Below are positions 16,105 to 24,711 of a stretch of DNA of 64,000 bases, one piece after another. This stretch comes from CAVSUR01 sp963731285 (GTDB lineage: Bacteria > Actinomycetota > Actinomycetes > Streptosporangiales > Streptosporangiaceae): positions 1,040,798 to 1,104,797 of the forward strand of contig CAVSUR010000001.1 in assembly GCA_963731285.1 (NCBI GenBank), read 5' to 3'. Numbering within the stretch: the first letter of the stretch is position 1; every line of letters begins with the position of its first letter. The translations under genes were made by a program, and so were the position numbers. The notes under the pieces were generated by a model that saw only the letters and a program-made list of their open reading frames with translations, was not told the DNA's origin and did not search any database.

Positions 16105-18018
16105 CTGGCGGCAACGGACAACCCGGACACGACGCAGCCACAGCCGTCTTTGCTGTCCGGGCGAACCGCGTGGGCGCGGCACCGGGAAACCCAGCTGCGC
16201 CAGTTCCTGCGCACCGAGACGGGCAGCGCCGCGGTGCTGCTGGCCGCCACCGTGGCCGCGCTGATCTGGGCCAACGCCAGCATCGCCAGCTACGACTCGT
16301 TCTGGGCCACCCGGCTGTCGATCCACCTCGGCAGCACCGGCCTGGCCATGGACCTGCACAGCTGGGTCAACTCCGGGCTGATGACGTTCTTTTTCCTGGT
16401 CATGGGCCTGGAAGCGCGGCGTGAGTTCGACATGGGCGAACTGCGCGAGCGGAGCCGGCTGACGCTGCCGGTGCTGGCCGGCCTGGGCGGGATGATCGTG
16501 CCGGTCGGCATCTTCCTGGCCTTCAACGCCGGGCACGCGAACACCGCGCACGGCTGGGGCACCGCGATGTCCACCGACAGCGCGTTCGCGCTGGGCATGC
16601 TGGCCCTGGTCGGCCGCAGGCTGCCCGACCGGGTGCACACCTACCTGCTCACCTTCTCGGTGGTGGACGACCTGGCCGCGCTCGTCGTCATCGCGGTGGC
16701 CTACAGCAGCGGCATCCGGTTCGACGCGCTCATCACCGGGATCGGCATCCTGGCCGTGGCGGCCGGGCTGCGGCTCATCGTGAACCTCCGCTTCGGCCCG
16801 GTGTACTTCCTGCTCGCGCTGGCCGCCTGGGTCGCGTTCGAGAAATCGGGCGTGGATCCGGTGGTGGTTGGCCTGCTGATGGGCCTGCTCAGCTACGCCT
16901 CGCCACCCACGCGCGGCGACCTGGAGCGGGCCACTGACCTGTTCCGGCTGTTCCGCGAACAGCCCACCCCGGAGCTGGCCCAGGAAGTGCGCGAGGGCGT
17001 GCGCACCGCCATCTCCCCCAACGAGCGGCTGCAGCAGATCTACCACCCATGGAGCAGCTACCTCATCGTGCCGCTGTTCGCGCTGGCCAACGCGGGCGTG
17101 GCGATCAGCACCGGGCTGCTCAGCGCGGCCTTCACTGCCCCGCTGACGCTGGGCATCCTGGTCGGCTACGTGGTAGGCAAGCCGCTCGGTACGGCCGGCA
17201 CCGCCTGGATCGTCACCAAGCTCACCAAGGGCCGGATCCAGCCCCCGGTCGGCTGGGCGGCGGTGCTCGGCGCGGGCACCATCGCTGGGATCGGCTTTAC
17301 CGTGTCGCTGCTCATCGCGGCGCTGGCCTTCCATGGCACCCTGCTGGCCGAGGCCAAGCTGGGCATCCTGTCCGCCGCGCTGTGCTCATCGGCGGTGACC
17401 TGGCTGGTGTTCAGGGCCGTCATGCGGCTGCCCAAGCGGCTGAAGATCCGGGCCATCCTGGGCACCGCCGAGCAGGTCACCGACCTGGCCGTGCCGGTTG
17501 ACCCGGAGCGCGACCACGTCCGCGGGCCGATGAAGGCGCCGGTCACCCTGGTGGAGTACGGCGACTTCGAATGCCCGTACTGCGGCCAGGCCGAACCGGT
17601 CGTCCGGGAACTACTGGCTGGCACCGGTGACCTGCGTTACGTGTTCCGGCACCTGCCGCTGACCGATGTGCACCAGCACGCCCAGCTGGCCGCGGAAGGC
17701 GCGGAGGCCGCCGACCGGCAGGGGGCGTTCTGGGAGATGCATGACATGCTGATGGAGCATCAGGGCGCGCTCACCAAGCGCGACCTGCTCCGGTACGCGG
17801 CCGAGCTCGGCCTCGACCAGGCCAAGTTCGCCGAGGACCTGCGCAACCACGTGGGAGCGGCGCACGTCGCTGAGGACGTGGACTCCGCCGACCTGTCCGG
17901 GGTGTCCGGCACCCCCACCTTCTTCGTCAACGACAAGCGGCACTACGGCGCCTACGACATCGACGCGCTGACCGAGGCGGTCCGGTCCGCCCGGGCCCGC
18001 GCCTTCATCACCGCCTGA
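16105..18018 (+). CDS. nhaA: NhaA sodium/proton antiporter fused to a thioredoxin-like DsbA domain
   Basis: The N-terminal ~400 residues are NhaA: STDSAFALGMLALVGRRLP and LTFSVVDDLAALVVIAVAYS carry the aspartates equivalent to the E. coli NhaA ion-binding pair, and IAGIGFTVSLLIAALAF is a late transport helix. The last ~170 residues are a DsbA/thioredoxin-like domain with the CPYC active site in YGDFECPYCGQAEPVVRE and a cis-Pro loop SGVSGTPTFFVN. This fusion is known in actinomycetes. Start choice is odd: no ATG or GTG is available. GGAGGA (16093-16098) stands 6 bases before a CTG at 16105, which I chose; TTG 16150 is the next option but has no ribosome-binding site. Confidence 0.85.
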   Translation: MAATDNPDTTQPQPSLLSGRTAWARHRETQLRQFLRTETGSAAVLLAATVAALIWANASIASYDSFWATRLSIHLGSTGLAMDLHSWVNSGLMTFFFLVMGLEARREFDMGELRERSRLTLPVLAGLGGMIVPVGIFLAFNAGHANTAHGWGTAMSTDSAFALGMLALVGRRLPDRVHTYLLTFSVVDDLAALVVIAVAYSSGIRFDALITGIGILAVAAGLRLIVNLRFGPVYFLLALAAWVAFEKSGVDPVVVGLLMGLLSYASPPTRGDLERATDLFRLFREQPTPELAQEVREGVRTAISPNERLQQIYHPWSSYLIVPLFALANAGVAISTGLLSAAFTAPLTLGILVGYVVGKPLGTAGTAWIVTKLTKGRIQPPVGWAAVLGAGTIAGIGFTVSLLIAALAFHGTLLAEAKLGILSAALCSSAVTWLVFRAVMRLPKRLKIRAILGTAEQVTDLAVPVDPERDHVRGPMKAPVTLVEYGDFECPYCGQAEPVVRELLAGTGDLRYVFRHLPLTDVHQHAQLAAEGAEAADRQGAFWEMHDMLMEHQGALTKRDLLRYAAELGLDQAKFAEDLRNHVGAAHVAEDVDSADLSGVSGTPTFFVNDKRHYGAYDIDALTEAVRSARARAFITA

Positions 18019-18049
18019 GCAACCTGGACAACCTGAGGAGGCCGGCCAG

Positions 18050-18913
18050 ATGGGCATGGTCAAGACGGTGGGCCTGGTGCTGCATCCCGGCCGGAACTGC
18101 GACTCGGCGATGTTCACCATCCTGAAGTGGGCCAGCGAGCGCAAGGTGACCGTGCTCGGGGTGGAAGGCGAGGCCGACCGGGTACCCGCCCAGGTGGATT
18201 CGGTCCCCCAGGAGGAACTGGCCAAGCGCTCCGACCTGATGGTCAGCCTGGGCGGCGACGGCACCATGCTGCGCGCGATGCGGATGTCGGCCGGCCCGCG
18301 GCCGCCGGTGCTCGGCGTCAACGTGGGCAAGCTGGGCTTCCTGGCCGAGATCGACCCACCCGAGATGGCCGATGCGCTGTGCGCGATCGACGAGCAGCGG
18401 TTCACCACGGAAGCCCGGTCCGCGGTGCGCGCCGAGTTCCAGGACGGGCAGCACCTCGCGTTCAACGACGTGGACCTGGCCCGCATCCCCGGCCTCAGCT
18501 CCTCCGCGGTGGTCGAGCTGACCGTGGAAGGGCACCCGTTCGTGCGCTACGCGGCGGACGCGCTGATCGTGGCCACGCCGACCGGATCGACCGCGTACGC
18601 GTTCTCCGCGGGCGGCCCGATCATCTCGCCCATGGTCGAGGGCCTGCTGGTCATTCCGGCCTCGCCGCACTCCGCGTTCAACCGGGCCGTGTTCCTGAAC
18701 GCGGCCGAGCAGCTCATCCTGACCGTGCTGCCGACCAGCGGCGAGCTGGCCGTCGAGGCGGACGGCATTGTGGTCGGCCACGTCCGCCCGGGCGACGTGA
18801 TCCAGCTCAGCACGGTGCCGGACGCGGCCCAGGTGGTCCGGCTCGGCAAGACCACGTTCTACCAGCGCGCCCAGCGCAAGCTCCGGCTCACCGGCTCAGC
18901 CGAGGCGGACTGA
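18050..18913 (+). CDS. nadK: NAD kinase
   Basis: A 287-residue NAD kinase. LMVSLGGDGTMLRAMR is the GGDG motif that binds ATP and NAD; GVNVGKLGFLAEI and ADALIVATPTGSTAYAFSAGGPI are the other conserved blocks. GAGGAGG lies 8 bases upstream of ATG 18050. It phosphorylates NAD to NADP in the cytoplasm. It follows the antiporter fusion by 31 bases. Confidence 0.92.
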   Translation: MGMVKTVGLVLHPGRNCDSAMFTILKWASERKVTVLGVEGEADRVPAQVDSVPQEELAKRSDLMVSLGGDGTMLRAMRMSAGPRPPVLGVNVGKLGFLAEIDPPEMADALCAIDEQRFTTEARSAVRAEFQDGQHLAFNDVDLARIPGLSSSAVVELTVEGHPFVRYAADALIVATPTGSTAYAFSAGGPIISPMVEGLLVIPASPHSAFNRAVFLNAAEQLILTVLPTSGELAVEADGIVVGHVRPGDVIQLSTVPDAAQVVRLGKTTFYQRAQRKLRLTGSAEAD

Positions 18914-19029
18914 GCGGGCAGCGCAGGCGGTAGCGTGGGCACCAAATCGCCTGACGTGGAAGGATGGCCAGCCATTCTTCGTTGCTATCCAGTAAGCGGC
19001 AGGCGGACACCGCTGGAAGGGCTGTGATC

Positions 19030-19956
19030 GTGGTGCGAGATCCGGGAGACCTCTACGAGGTGAGCCCTGGCGCGCCGGAACTGGACGGGGTAGTGATGCT
19101 GCACTACCTCGACGGCTTCATCGACGCCGGGGCGGCGGGCAAGCTGCTGTCCGCTCACCTGCTGAGCACGCTGGAGCACCAGGAACTGGTCCGGTTCGAC
19201 GTGGACCGGCTGATCGACTACCGGTCGCGCCGCCCGCCCATGATCTACTCCCGGGACCACTGGGAGAGCTACGAGGCACCTGAGCTCACCATGCACCTGC
19301 TCACGGACACCGCGGGCGGCCAGTTCCTGCTGCTCAACGGGCCGGAACCAGACCTGGAGTGGGAGCGGTTCACCCAGGCGGTCCGGGACGTGGCGGCCCG
19401 GATGCGGGTCCGGCTGGCCATCGGCTACCACGGCATCCCGATGGGCGCGCCGCACACCCGCCCGCTGGGCGTCACCGCGCACGCCACCAGCCCGGGCCTG
19501 ACCACCGGGTACCCGCCGCTGGTGGACCGGCTGCAGGTGCCGGGCAGCGTGGCCGCGCTGCTGGAGATGCGGCTCGGCGAAGAGGACCGGGCCGCGCTCG
19601 GATTCGCCGTGCACGTCCCGCACTACCTGGCCCAGGCCGCCTACCCGGCGGCCGCGGTGACCCTGCTCGGCTCGGTGGCCCGGGCCAGCGGCCTGCAGCT
19701 GCCCGAAGAGGCACTGCTCGAGGCGGCCCGGGAGACCGACGAGGAAATCCGCCGCCAGGTGGAAGGTTCCGAGGAGATCCTGGAAGTGGTCCAGGCGCTG
19801 GAGCGCCAGTACGACTCGTTCGCCGAGGGCCAGGCCCGGGACGGCGGCCTGCTCGCCGACGGATCCGAGCGGATGCCCACCGCCGACGAGCTGGGCGCCC
19901 AGTTCGAGCAGTTCCTCGCCGAACAGCAGGGCCGGGCCGACTCATCGGACTCCTGA
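19030..19956 (+). CDS. PAC2-family protein
   Basis: About 308 residues. The start RDPGDLYEV, then LDGVVMLHYLDGFIDAGAAG and the glycine-rich AIGYHGIPMGAPHTRPLGVT, match the PAC2 (proteasome assembly chaperone 2-like) family common in actinomycetes. The C-terminal third is a charged helix (EEALLEAARETDEEIRRQVE onward) that may form a coiled coil. GTG 19030 is preferred because GGAAGGG precedes it; an ATG at 18964 is in frame but poorly supported. Function in bacteria is unproven. It ends at a bidirectional terminator. Confidence 0.8.
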   Translation: MVRDPGDLYEVSPGAPELDGVVMLHYLDGFIDAGAAGKLLSAHLLSTLEHQELVRFDVDRLIDYRSRRPPMIYSRDHWESYEAPELTMHLLTDTAGGQFLLLNGPEPDLEWERFTQAVRDVAARMRVRLAIGYHGIPMGAPHTRPLGVTAHATSPGLTTGYPPLVDRLQVPGSVAALLEMRLGEEDRAALGFAVHVPHYLAQAAYPAAAVTLLGSVARASGLQLPEEALLEAARETDEEIRRQVEGSEEILEVVQALERQYDSFAEGQARDGGLLADGSERMPTADELGAQFEQFLAEQQGRADSSDS

Positions 19957-19976
19957 CCCCGGCCGTCCGGCCGGGG
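19957..19976. terminator. Bidirectional terminator hairpin
   Basis: CCCCGGCC-GTCC-GGCCGGGG, a perfect 8-bp stem with a 4-base loop, lies between the convergent PAC2 and carbonic anhydrase genes and reaches to within two bases of both stops. Confidence 0.65.
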
Positions 19977-19977
19977 A

Positions 19978-20466
19978 TCACACCACTTCGCGTAGCTTGC
20001 CGGTGCTCACGTCGAAGACGAACCCGCGCACCGAGTCCTTAACCGGGACGAACGGGCTGGCCTTGATCCGGTTGATCGACTGCCGCACGTCCTCGTCCAG
20101 GTCGCTGAACGCCTCGGCCGCCCAGGGCGGCCTGATCCCGGTCTCCTCCTCGATGGCGGCCTTGAACCCATCGTCGGTGAACGTGAGCATGCCGCACTCG
20201 GTGTGGTGGATGAGGATGATCTCCCGGGTACCGAGCAGCCGCTGGCTGATGGCCAGCGACCGGATCGTGTCGTCGGTGACGGCGCCGCCGGCGTTGCGGA
20301 TCACGTGCGACTCGCCTTCCTGCAGGCCGAGCAGGCCGTACACGTTGAGCCGGGCGTCCATGCAGGCGACCACGGCCAGCTGGCGGGCGGGCGGCAGCGG
20401 CAGCAGCCCGCCAAACTCCGCCGCGTACGCCTCGTTGTTAGCCAGCAGCTCATCAGTAGCGGTCAT
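19978..20466 (-). CDS. Beta-class carbonic anhydrase
   Basis: A 162-residue enzyme. The zinc ligands are Cys35 in CMDARLNV, His88 and Cys91 in HHTECGML, and the Asp-Arg dyad is Asp37/Arg39. This short form without extra domains resembles mycobacterial Rv1284-type enzymes. It interconverts CO2 and bicarbonate in the cytosol. ATG 20466 has GAGGAGGA upstream. The 20467-20716 gap to the next gene is AT-rich near 20590-20630 and probably holds promoters; no clear site was recognised. Confidence 0.9.
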   Translation of the reverse strand: MTATDELLANNEAYAAEFGGLLPLPPARQLAVVACMDARLNVYGLLGLQEGESHVIRNAGGAVTDDTIRSLAISQRLLGTREIILIHHTECGMLTFTDDGFKAAIEEETGIRPPWAAEAFSDLDEDVRQSINRIKASPFVPVKDSVRGFVFDVSTGKLREVV

Positions 20467-20716
20467 CGCGCCAGTCCTCCTCGGTTCGGCCGCGCCGAGC
20501 GGCATTGCTCACGATCATCTTCTGCACCAAACCGGCCGGAGATACACCGAACGGGCCAGACATTCCGCCCGTGCCCCCCGCCTACCGAAATAGATAATTC
20601 CGATTGAGATAGTAAGGTATAGGATGGCCGCCCCACCCGTCACCCCATCCACACGCTGCGATACCGGATCATTAGACTGAGCTGCGGGTATCGGGGACGT
20701 CGGGGGGAATGCGGCG

Positions 20717-21973
20717 ATGAGCCGGTTGACTGCACGCCAGTGCCTGGCGCCAGGCACCGTGGTGGCACCGGGCGAGGTCCTGGTGGCCACCGAGATCGGT
20801 GACCCGGCACGCGGGCTGCTGCCCTGCCCGGCCGCGCCGCTGGTCGGCGGGCTGCTGCACCGCCGCCGCGGCGTCCAGGTCCGGTACGCACCGGTCCCGC
20901 AGTCCGCCGACGCCAGCCAGTCCGACGACGGCGCGGCCCTGTTCATCACCACCGCGCTGCACCAGGACGGCACCGCCACCGCCATCGGCGCGGCCGCGAA
21001 CAGTGTTGACGCGGTGGCCATGGCCGCGGCCCGCGGCGCGGTCCAGGAATGGGCCGCGGTCACCGCGAGCCGCCGCCTGCTCAGCGCGGTCAGCCCGTGG
21101 TGCCCGGGCGCACGGCGCGCCCTGGACCACGCCCGGCAGGCCACCACCCGCGGCCCGGTGCACGTCCTCGGCCAGCTCATGGCCGCGCCCCAGGACTGTG
21201 CTGAGCTGGAGAAGGCCGGCGCTGTCTGCACCACGTCCCTGTCCGATATACCGAACGCTGGCACCGTGCTGATCCCGGCCCACGGCGCGCCGCCTGAGCT
21301 GCGCGAGCAAGCCGCGGAACGCGGCCTCGACGTCATCGACATGACCTGCCCCCTGGTCGCGGCCATCCAGGCGGAATGCCACCGGTTCGCCGAACGCGGC
21401 GATCAGGTCGTGCTGATCGGCCAGCATGGCCTGGCCGTGCTGCCCACCGTGCTGGGCGAGGCGCCGGGCCACGCCATCCTGGCCGAGACCCGGGCCGGCG
21501 CGGGCGCGGTCCAGGTGTCCGACCCGCGGCGGGTGTCCTACCTGCTGCTGCCCGGTGTCCCGGTGGAGGACACCACGGTGGCCACCGAGGCGCTGCGGTC
21601 CCGGTTCCCGGCGCTGCGCGGGCCGGACCCGGACGGGTTCTGCTACGCAGCCTCCGACCGGGCCGAGACGGTCCGGGCCATGGCCGGGTCCTGCGCGATG
21701 GTGCTGGTGCTGGGCAGCGAGGACGACCCGGACACCCGGTACCTGACCGGGCTGGCCCGGTCCAGCCACGCCAAGGCCAACGTGATCGGTGCGGTCACCG
21801 ACATCGTGCCGTCCTGGCTGGCCGGGGCGGGCTCAGTCGGCCTGGTCCAGTCCACCGTCGCCCCGTCCGGGCTGGCCGCGCAGGTGACCGAGGCGCTGTC
21901 CGGGCTTGGCCCGCTCAGCGTGACCCAGCGGGTGGTGCACACCGAGGTGACCGGCCGCCCGGCCGACTGGTAA
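20717..21973 (+). CDS. Divergent IspH (LytB)-like protein with N-terminal extension
   Basis: A 418-residue protein. From about residue 120 it follows IspH, the [4Fe-4S] enzyme that makes IPP/DMAPP: the three cluster cysteines appear as PWCPGARRAL (Cys129), DMTCPLVAAI (Cys211) and GFCYAASDRAETVR (Cys309), with PAHGAPPELRE (His189). Several active-site features are missing: the HPEVEG-type segment holding the catalytic glutamate reads HGLAVLPTVLGE, and the QTTLS motif reads LLPGVPVEDT. The first ~115 residues are an extra domain I do not recognise. So this is probably a paralogue with an altered reaction, not the housekeeping enzyme. Confidence 0.7.
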   Translation: MSRLTARQCLAPGTVVAPGEVLVATEIGDPARGLLPCPAAPLVGGLLHRRRGVQVRYAPVPQSADASQSDDGAALFITTALHQDGTATAIGAAANSVDAVAMAAARGAVQEWAAVTASRRLLSAVSPWCPGARRALDHARQATTRGPVHVLGQLMAAPQDCAELEKAGAVCTTSLSDIPNAGTVLIPAHGAPPELREQAAERGLDVIDMTCPLVAAIQAECHRFAERGDQVVLIGQHGLAVLPTVLGEAPGHAILAETRAGAGAVQVSDPRRVSYLLLPGVPVEDTTVATEALRSRFPALRGPDPDGFCYAASDRAETVRAMAGSCAMVLVLGSEDDPDTRYLTGLARSSHAKANVIGAVTDIVPSWLAGAGSVGLVQSTVAPSGLAAQVTEALSGLGPLSVTQRVVHTEVTGRPADW

Positions 21974-21979
21974 GGCACT

Positions 21980-22044
21980 CTGGCCCTCTGCCCTGGCCCT
22001 GTGCCCTGGCCCTCTGCCCTGGCCCTCTGCCCTGGCCCTCTGCC
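21980..22044 (+). repeat. 13-bp tandem repeat, five copies
   Basis: CTGGCCCTCTGCC is repeated head to tail at 21980, 21993 (one change, C to G), 22006, 22019 and 22032, filling almost the whole gap between the IspH-like and MetE-like genes and ending 11 bases before the MetE-like start. Confidence 0.95.
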
Positions 22045-22055
22045 ATTGTTGCCTC

Positions 22056-23108
22056 ATGCTGTTTCCCACCTCGCTCGTTGGCAGTTACCCGCAGCCGGAC
22101 TGGCTCATCGACCGGGAGCGGCTGCGGCACCGCTTCCCGCCCCGGGTCCGCGCCACCGAACTGTGGCGGGTCGCCCCCGAGTACCTGCCGCAGGCCCAGA
22201 ACGACGCGACCGAGCTGGCCATCCGGGCCCAGGAGCGGGCCGGCCTGGACATCATCACCGACGGTGAGATCCGCCGGGAGAGCTACTCGAACCGGTTCGC
22301 GACCGCGCTGGACGGGGTGGACATCGACAACCCGGGCACCGCACTGGACCGCAGCGGGCACCCGAACCCGGTACCCCGGGTGACCGGCCCGATCAAGCGG
22401 CGGCACCCGGTGGAGACCGGCGACCTCGAGTTCCTCCGCGGTTGCACCAGCAAGACCGTGAAGATCACCGTGCCCGGCCCGTTCACCATGGCGCAGCAAG
22501 CCCAGAACGACTACTACGACAGCACCGAGGCACTGGCGTTCGGCTATGCGGAAGCAGTTAATGAAGAGATCGCGGACCTGTTCGCGGCGGGTGCGGACAT
22601 CGTGCAGCTGGATGAGCCCTACCTGCAGGCGCGGCCGGACGAGGCGAAGAAGTACGGCGTCCGGGTGATCAACCGGGCGCTGGACGGGATCACCGGCACC
22701 ACCGCGGTGCACCTGTGCTTCGGGTACGCGGCCATCATCCACGACCGGCCGTCCGGCTACTCGTTCCTGCCCGAGCTGGCCGACTGCGCCTGCGACATGG
22801 TGTCGGTCGAGACCGCGCAGTCCGGCCTGGACTGCTCGGTGCTGACCGCGCTGGACGGCAAGACGGTCATCCTGGGCGTGCTCAACCTGGGCGACGAAAC
22901 CGTGGAGAACCCGGCCCAGATCGTCGAGCGGGTGCGCCGCGCGCTGCCCTACGTGCCCGCGGAACGGCTGGTACTGGCGCCCGACTGCGGGATGAAGTAC
23001 CTGCCGCGGGAATCGGCGTTCGGCAAGCTGGTCGCGCTGCGGATGGCGGCGGCGCTGCTCCGCGCGGACGCGAGCGTGTCGCCTGCACCGCCGAAAGCAG
23101 GCCGGTAG
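22056..23108 (+). CDS. MetE C-terminal-domain-like methyltransferase (core-MetE type)
   Basis: A 350-residue protein matching only the catalytic (C-terminal) half of cobalamin-independent methionine synthase. LVGSYPQPDWL and TDGEIRRESY open the domain; ADIVQLDEPYLQ is the substrate loop. The zinc set His-Cys-Glu-Cys is visible in VHLCFGY, VSVETAQS and LAPDCGMKYL. Stand-alone core-MetE proteins lack the folate-binding half, and some are reported to take methyl groups from methylcobalamin rather than methyl-THF. That makes a link with the corrinoid genes at 31-38 kb conceivable but unproven. Confidence 0.8.
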   Translation: MLFPTSLVGSYPQPDWLIDRERLRHRFPPRVRATELWRVAPEYLPQAQNDATELAIRAQERAGLDIITDGEIRRESYSNRFATALDGVDIDNPGTALDRSGHPNPVPRVTGPIKRRHPVETGDLEFLRGCTSKTVKITVPGPFTMAQQAQNDYYDSTEALAFGYAEAVNEEIADLFAAGADIVQLDEPYLQARPDEAKKYGVRVINRALDGITGTTAVHLCFGYAAIIHDRPSGYSFLPELADCACDMVSVETAQSGLDCSVLTALDGKTVILGVLNLGDETVENPAQIVERVRRALPYVPAERLVLAPDCGMKYLPRESAFGKLVALRMAAALLRADASVSPAPPKAGR

Positions 23109-23121
23109 TCCAGCCGGGCGG

Positions 23122-24636
23122 TTAGAGGTTCAGGTTGAACGAGAGGACGACGCTCAGGCCGCCTGGGCTGACATTGAGGATCGCGGTGGAGAACAGCCCG
23201 CCCGCCGCGGTCACCGTGATCTGCACGCTCTGCCCAGCGGCCAGCGAGCCCGACGTCCGGCTCAGCGTGATGTCCTCCAGCAGGGCCGCGGGCACGGTGA
23301 TGTGGTAGTCGCTGACCGCGCCGCCGACCGCGGTCAGCGTCAGCGTCCCGGTGTACGAGCCGCCCACCGACAGCCCGAGACCCAGGTGGAGCGGGGACAC
23401 GGACAGCGTTCCGGTCACGCCGACCGCGGCGGACGCCGACCCGGTCGCGGACGCCGTCGCCCCGCCCGACGGCGTGCCGCCGGCCGTACTGCCGGTGCCG
23501 GTGCTGGTGCTGGTGGCGGCCGGGTGGCCGCTCGCCGGGCGGCCGCCACCGGCCAGCGCGGCGCTCCCGCCGGACGGCCCGGACGCCCTGCCCGGCTCGC
23601 CCGCACCGGGCTGGGCTGGCCCGGTGACCGATGGTTCCGGCCCCGCGCCGGGCGCGCCGCCCGCCCGCTGACCCGCGTGATGATGCAGCAGGGCGCCGCC
23701 GACCAGCAGCGCCCCGCCGACGATGATCGCGCCACCGGCCGCCGTCCCGGCCCGCACGTGCTGGCCGGCCAGCCAGGGCGAGCTGGGCGGGCTGATCGGC
23801 CGGGGGAATCCGCTGGGCCCGACCGGCCCGAGCCGCTGGCCGATGGCCAGCCGCTGGGCCGCCGCGGCCGGCGAGGGATCGGCCACCAGGCTGAGCACCT
23901 GATGCCGCAGCGCGACCGGCAGCGCGGCCACCGGCAGCACGCCGAGCAGGCTGTCCGGGGTGAGCTCGCGGCGCCGCCGCGCACCGCAGATGTCGCAGTG
24001 CCGGATGTGCCGGCTGACCCGCTTGCGCAGCAGCACGGTCAGCTTCCCGTCCCAGCCCGCCATGATGGTCGCGAGCTCGGGGCAGGCGTCCTGCCCGTTC
24101 CGGGCCACCAGCAGCACGCCCAGCGCGGACTCGAAGTGCGCCCGGGCCCGGGACGCCATGGCGTGCGCCTGGTTGCGTGGCACCCCCAGGGTGTCGGCCA
24201 GGTCCGCGCCGGTCAGTTCGTGGCCCAGGGTCAGCTCGATGATCTCCCGCTCGTTCTCGGTCAGGCCAGCCAGCGCCGCCCAGACCAGCTCGCGGATCTC
24301 CGCCTGTTCCAGGCTCGCGCCAAGGTCAGCGGTGTCGTCGCTCACCTCGGCTGACTCGTCCAGCGGGGTGGAAGAATCGCGGGCGCGCAGCCGCCGGTGG
24401 CATTCGTTCCGGGCCACCGCGTAGAGCCAGGGCCGGAGCCGGTCCGGGTCGCGCAGCGCGCTGACCTTGCCGGCGGCGATGACGAACGTGTCCTGCACCG
24501 CGTCGGCCGCGTCGGCCGGTTCGGTGAGCAGTACCTGACAGTAGGAGAATAGATCCGCTGCGTAACGGTCATAGGCCGCAGCCAGCCCAGTCGGGTCGCT
24601 GGCGACGATCGCGGCCACAATGTCCCGGTCGCGCAT
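23122..24636 (-). CDS. ECF sigma factor fused to zinc-finger/TM/extracellular domain
   Basis: About 504 residues. Residues 1-160 are an ECF sigma factor: DRYAADLFSYCQVLL and DAADAVQDTFVIAA (region 2), LRPWLYAVARNECHRR, then LTENEREIIELTLGHELTG and LADTLGVPRNQAHAMASRAR (region 4). Next comes a zf-HC2-like segment, RHIRHCDICGARRR, as in anti-sigma factors. A hydrophobic helix (AGGAIIVGGALLVGGALL) precedes a long Ser/Gly/Ala/Pro linker and a beta-rich C-terminal domain (about 120 residues, LSVGGSYTGTLTLTAVGG) likely outside the cell. It thus looks like sigma and membrane-bound anti-sigma in one chain. ATG 24636 fits the family start; 24642 and 24675 are alternatives. Confidence 0.8.
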   Translation of the reverse strand: MRDRDIVAAIVASDPTGLAAAYDRYAADLFSYCQVLLTEPADAADAVQDTFVIAAGKVSALRDPDRLRPWLYAVARNECHRRLRARDSSTPLDESAEVSDDTADLGASLEQAEIRELVWAALAGLTENEREIIELTLGHELTGADLADTLGVPRNQAHAMASRARAHFESALGVLLVARNGQDACPELATIMAGWDGKLTVLLRKRVSRHIRHCDICGARRRRELTPDSLLGVLPVAALPVALRHQVLSLVADPSPAAAAQRLAIGQRLGPVGPSGFPRPISPPSSPWLAGQHVRAGTAAGGAIIVGGALLVGGALLHHHAGQRAGGAPGAGPEPSVTGPAQPGAGEPGRASGPSGGSAALAGGGRPASGHPAATSTSTGTGSTAGGTPSGGATASATGSASAAVGVTGTLSVSPLHLGLGLSVGGSYTGTLTLTAVGGAVSDYHITVPAALLEDITLSRTSGSLAAGQSVQITVTAAGGLFSTAILNVSPGGLSVVLSFNLNL

Positions 24637-24711
24637 GGGCATACGGTATGACCCGGCGGCCGGCCCGGGGGGCATTTCCGGCCCATCACCGCGGTCGCCG
24701 CGGAGTTCCGG

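Noticed and set aside
21980..22044. CRISPR array
   Set aside because: Repeats are 13 bp, head to tail with no spacers, and no cas genes are nearby.
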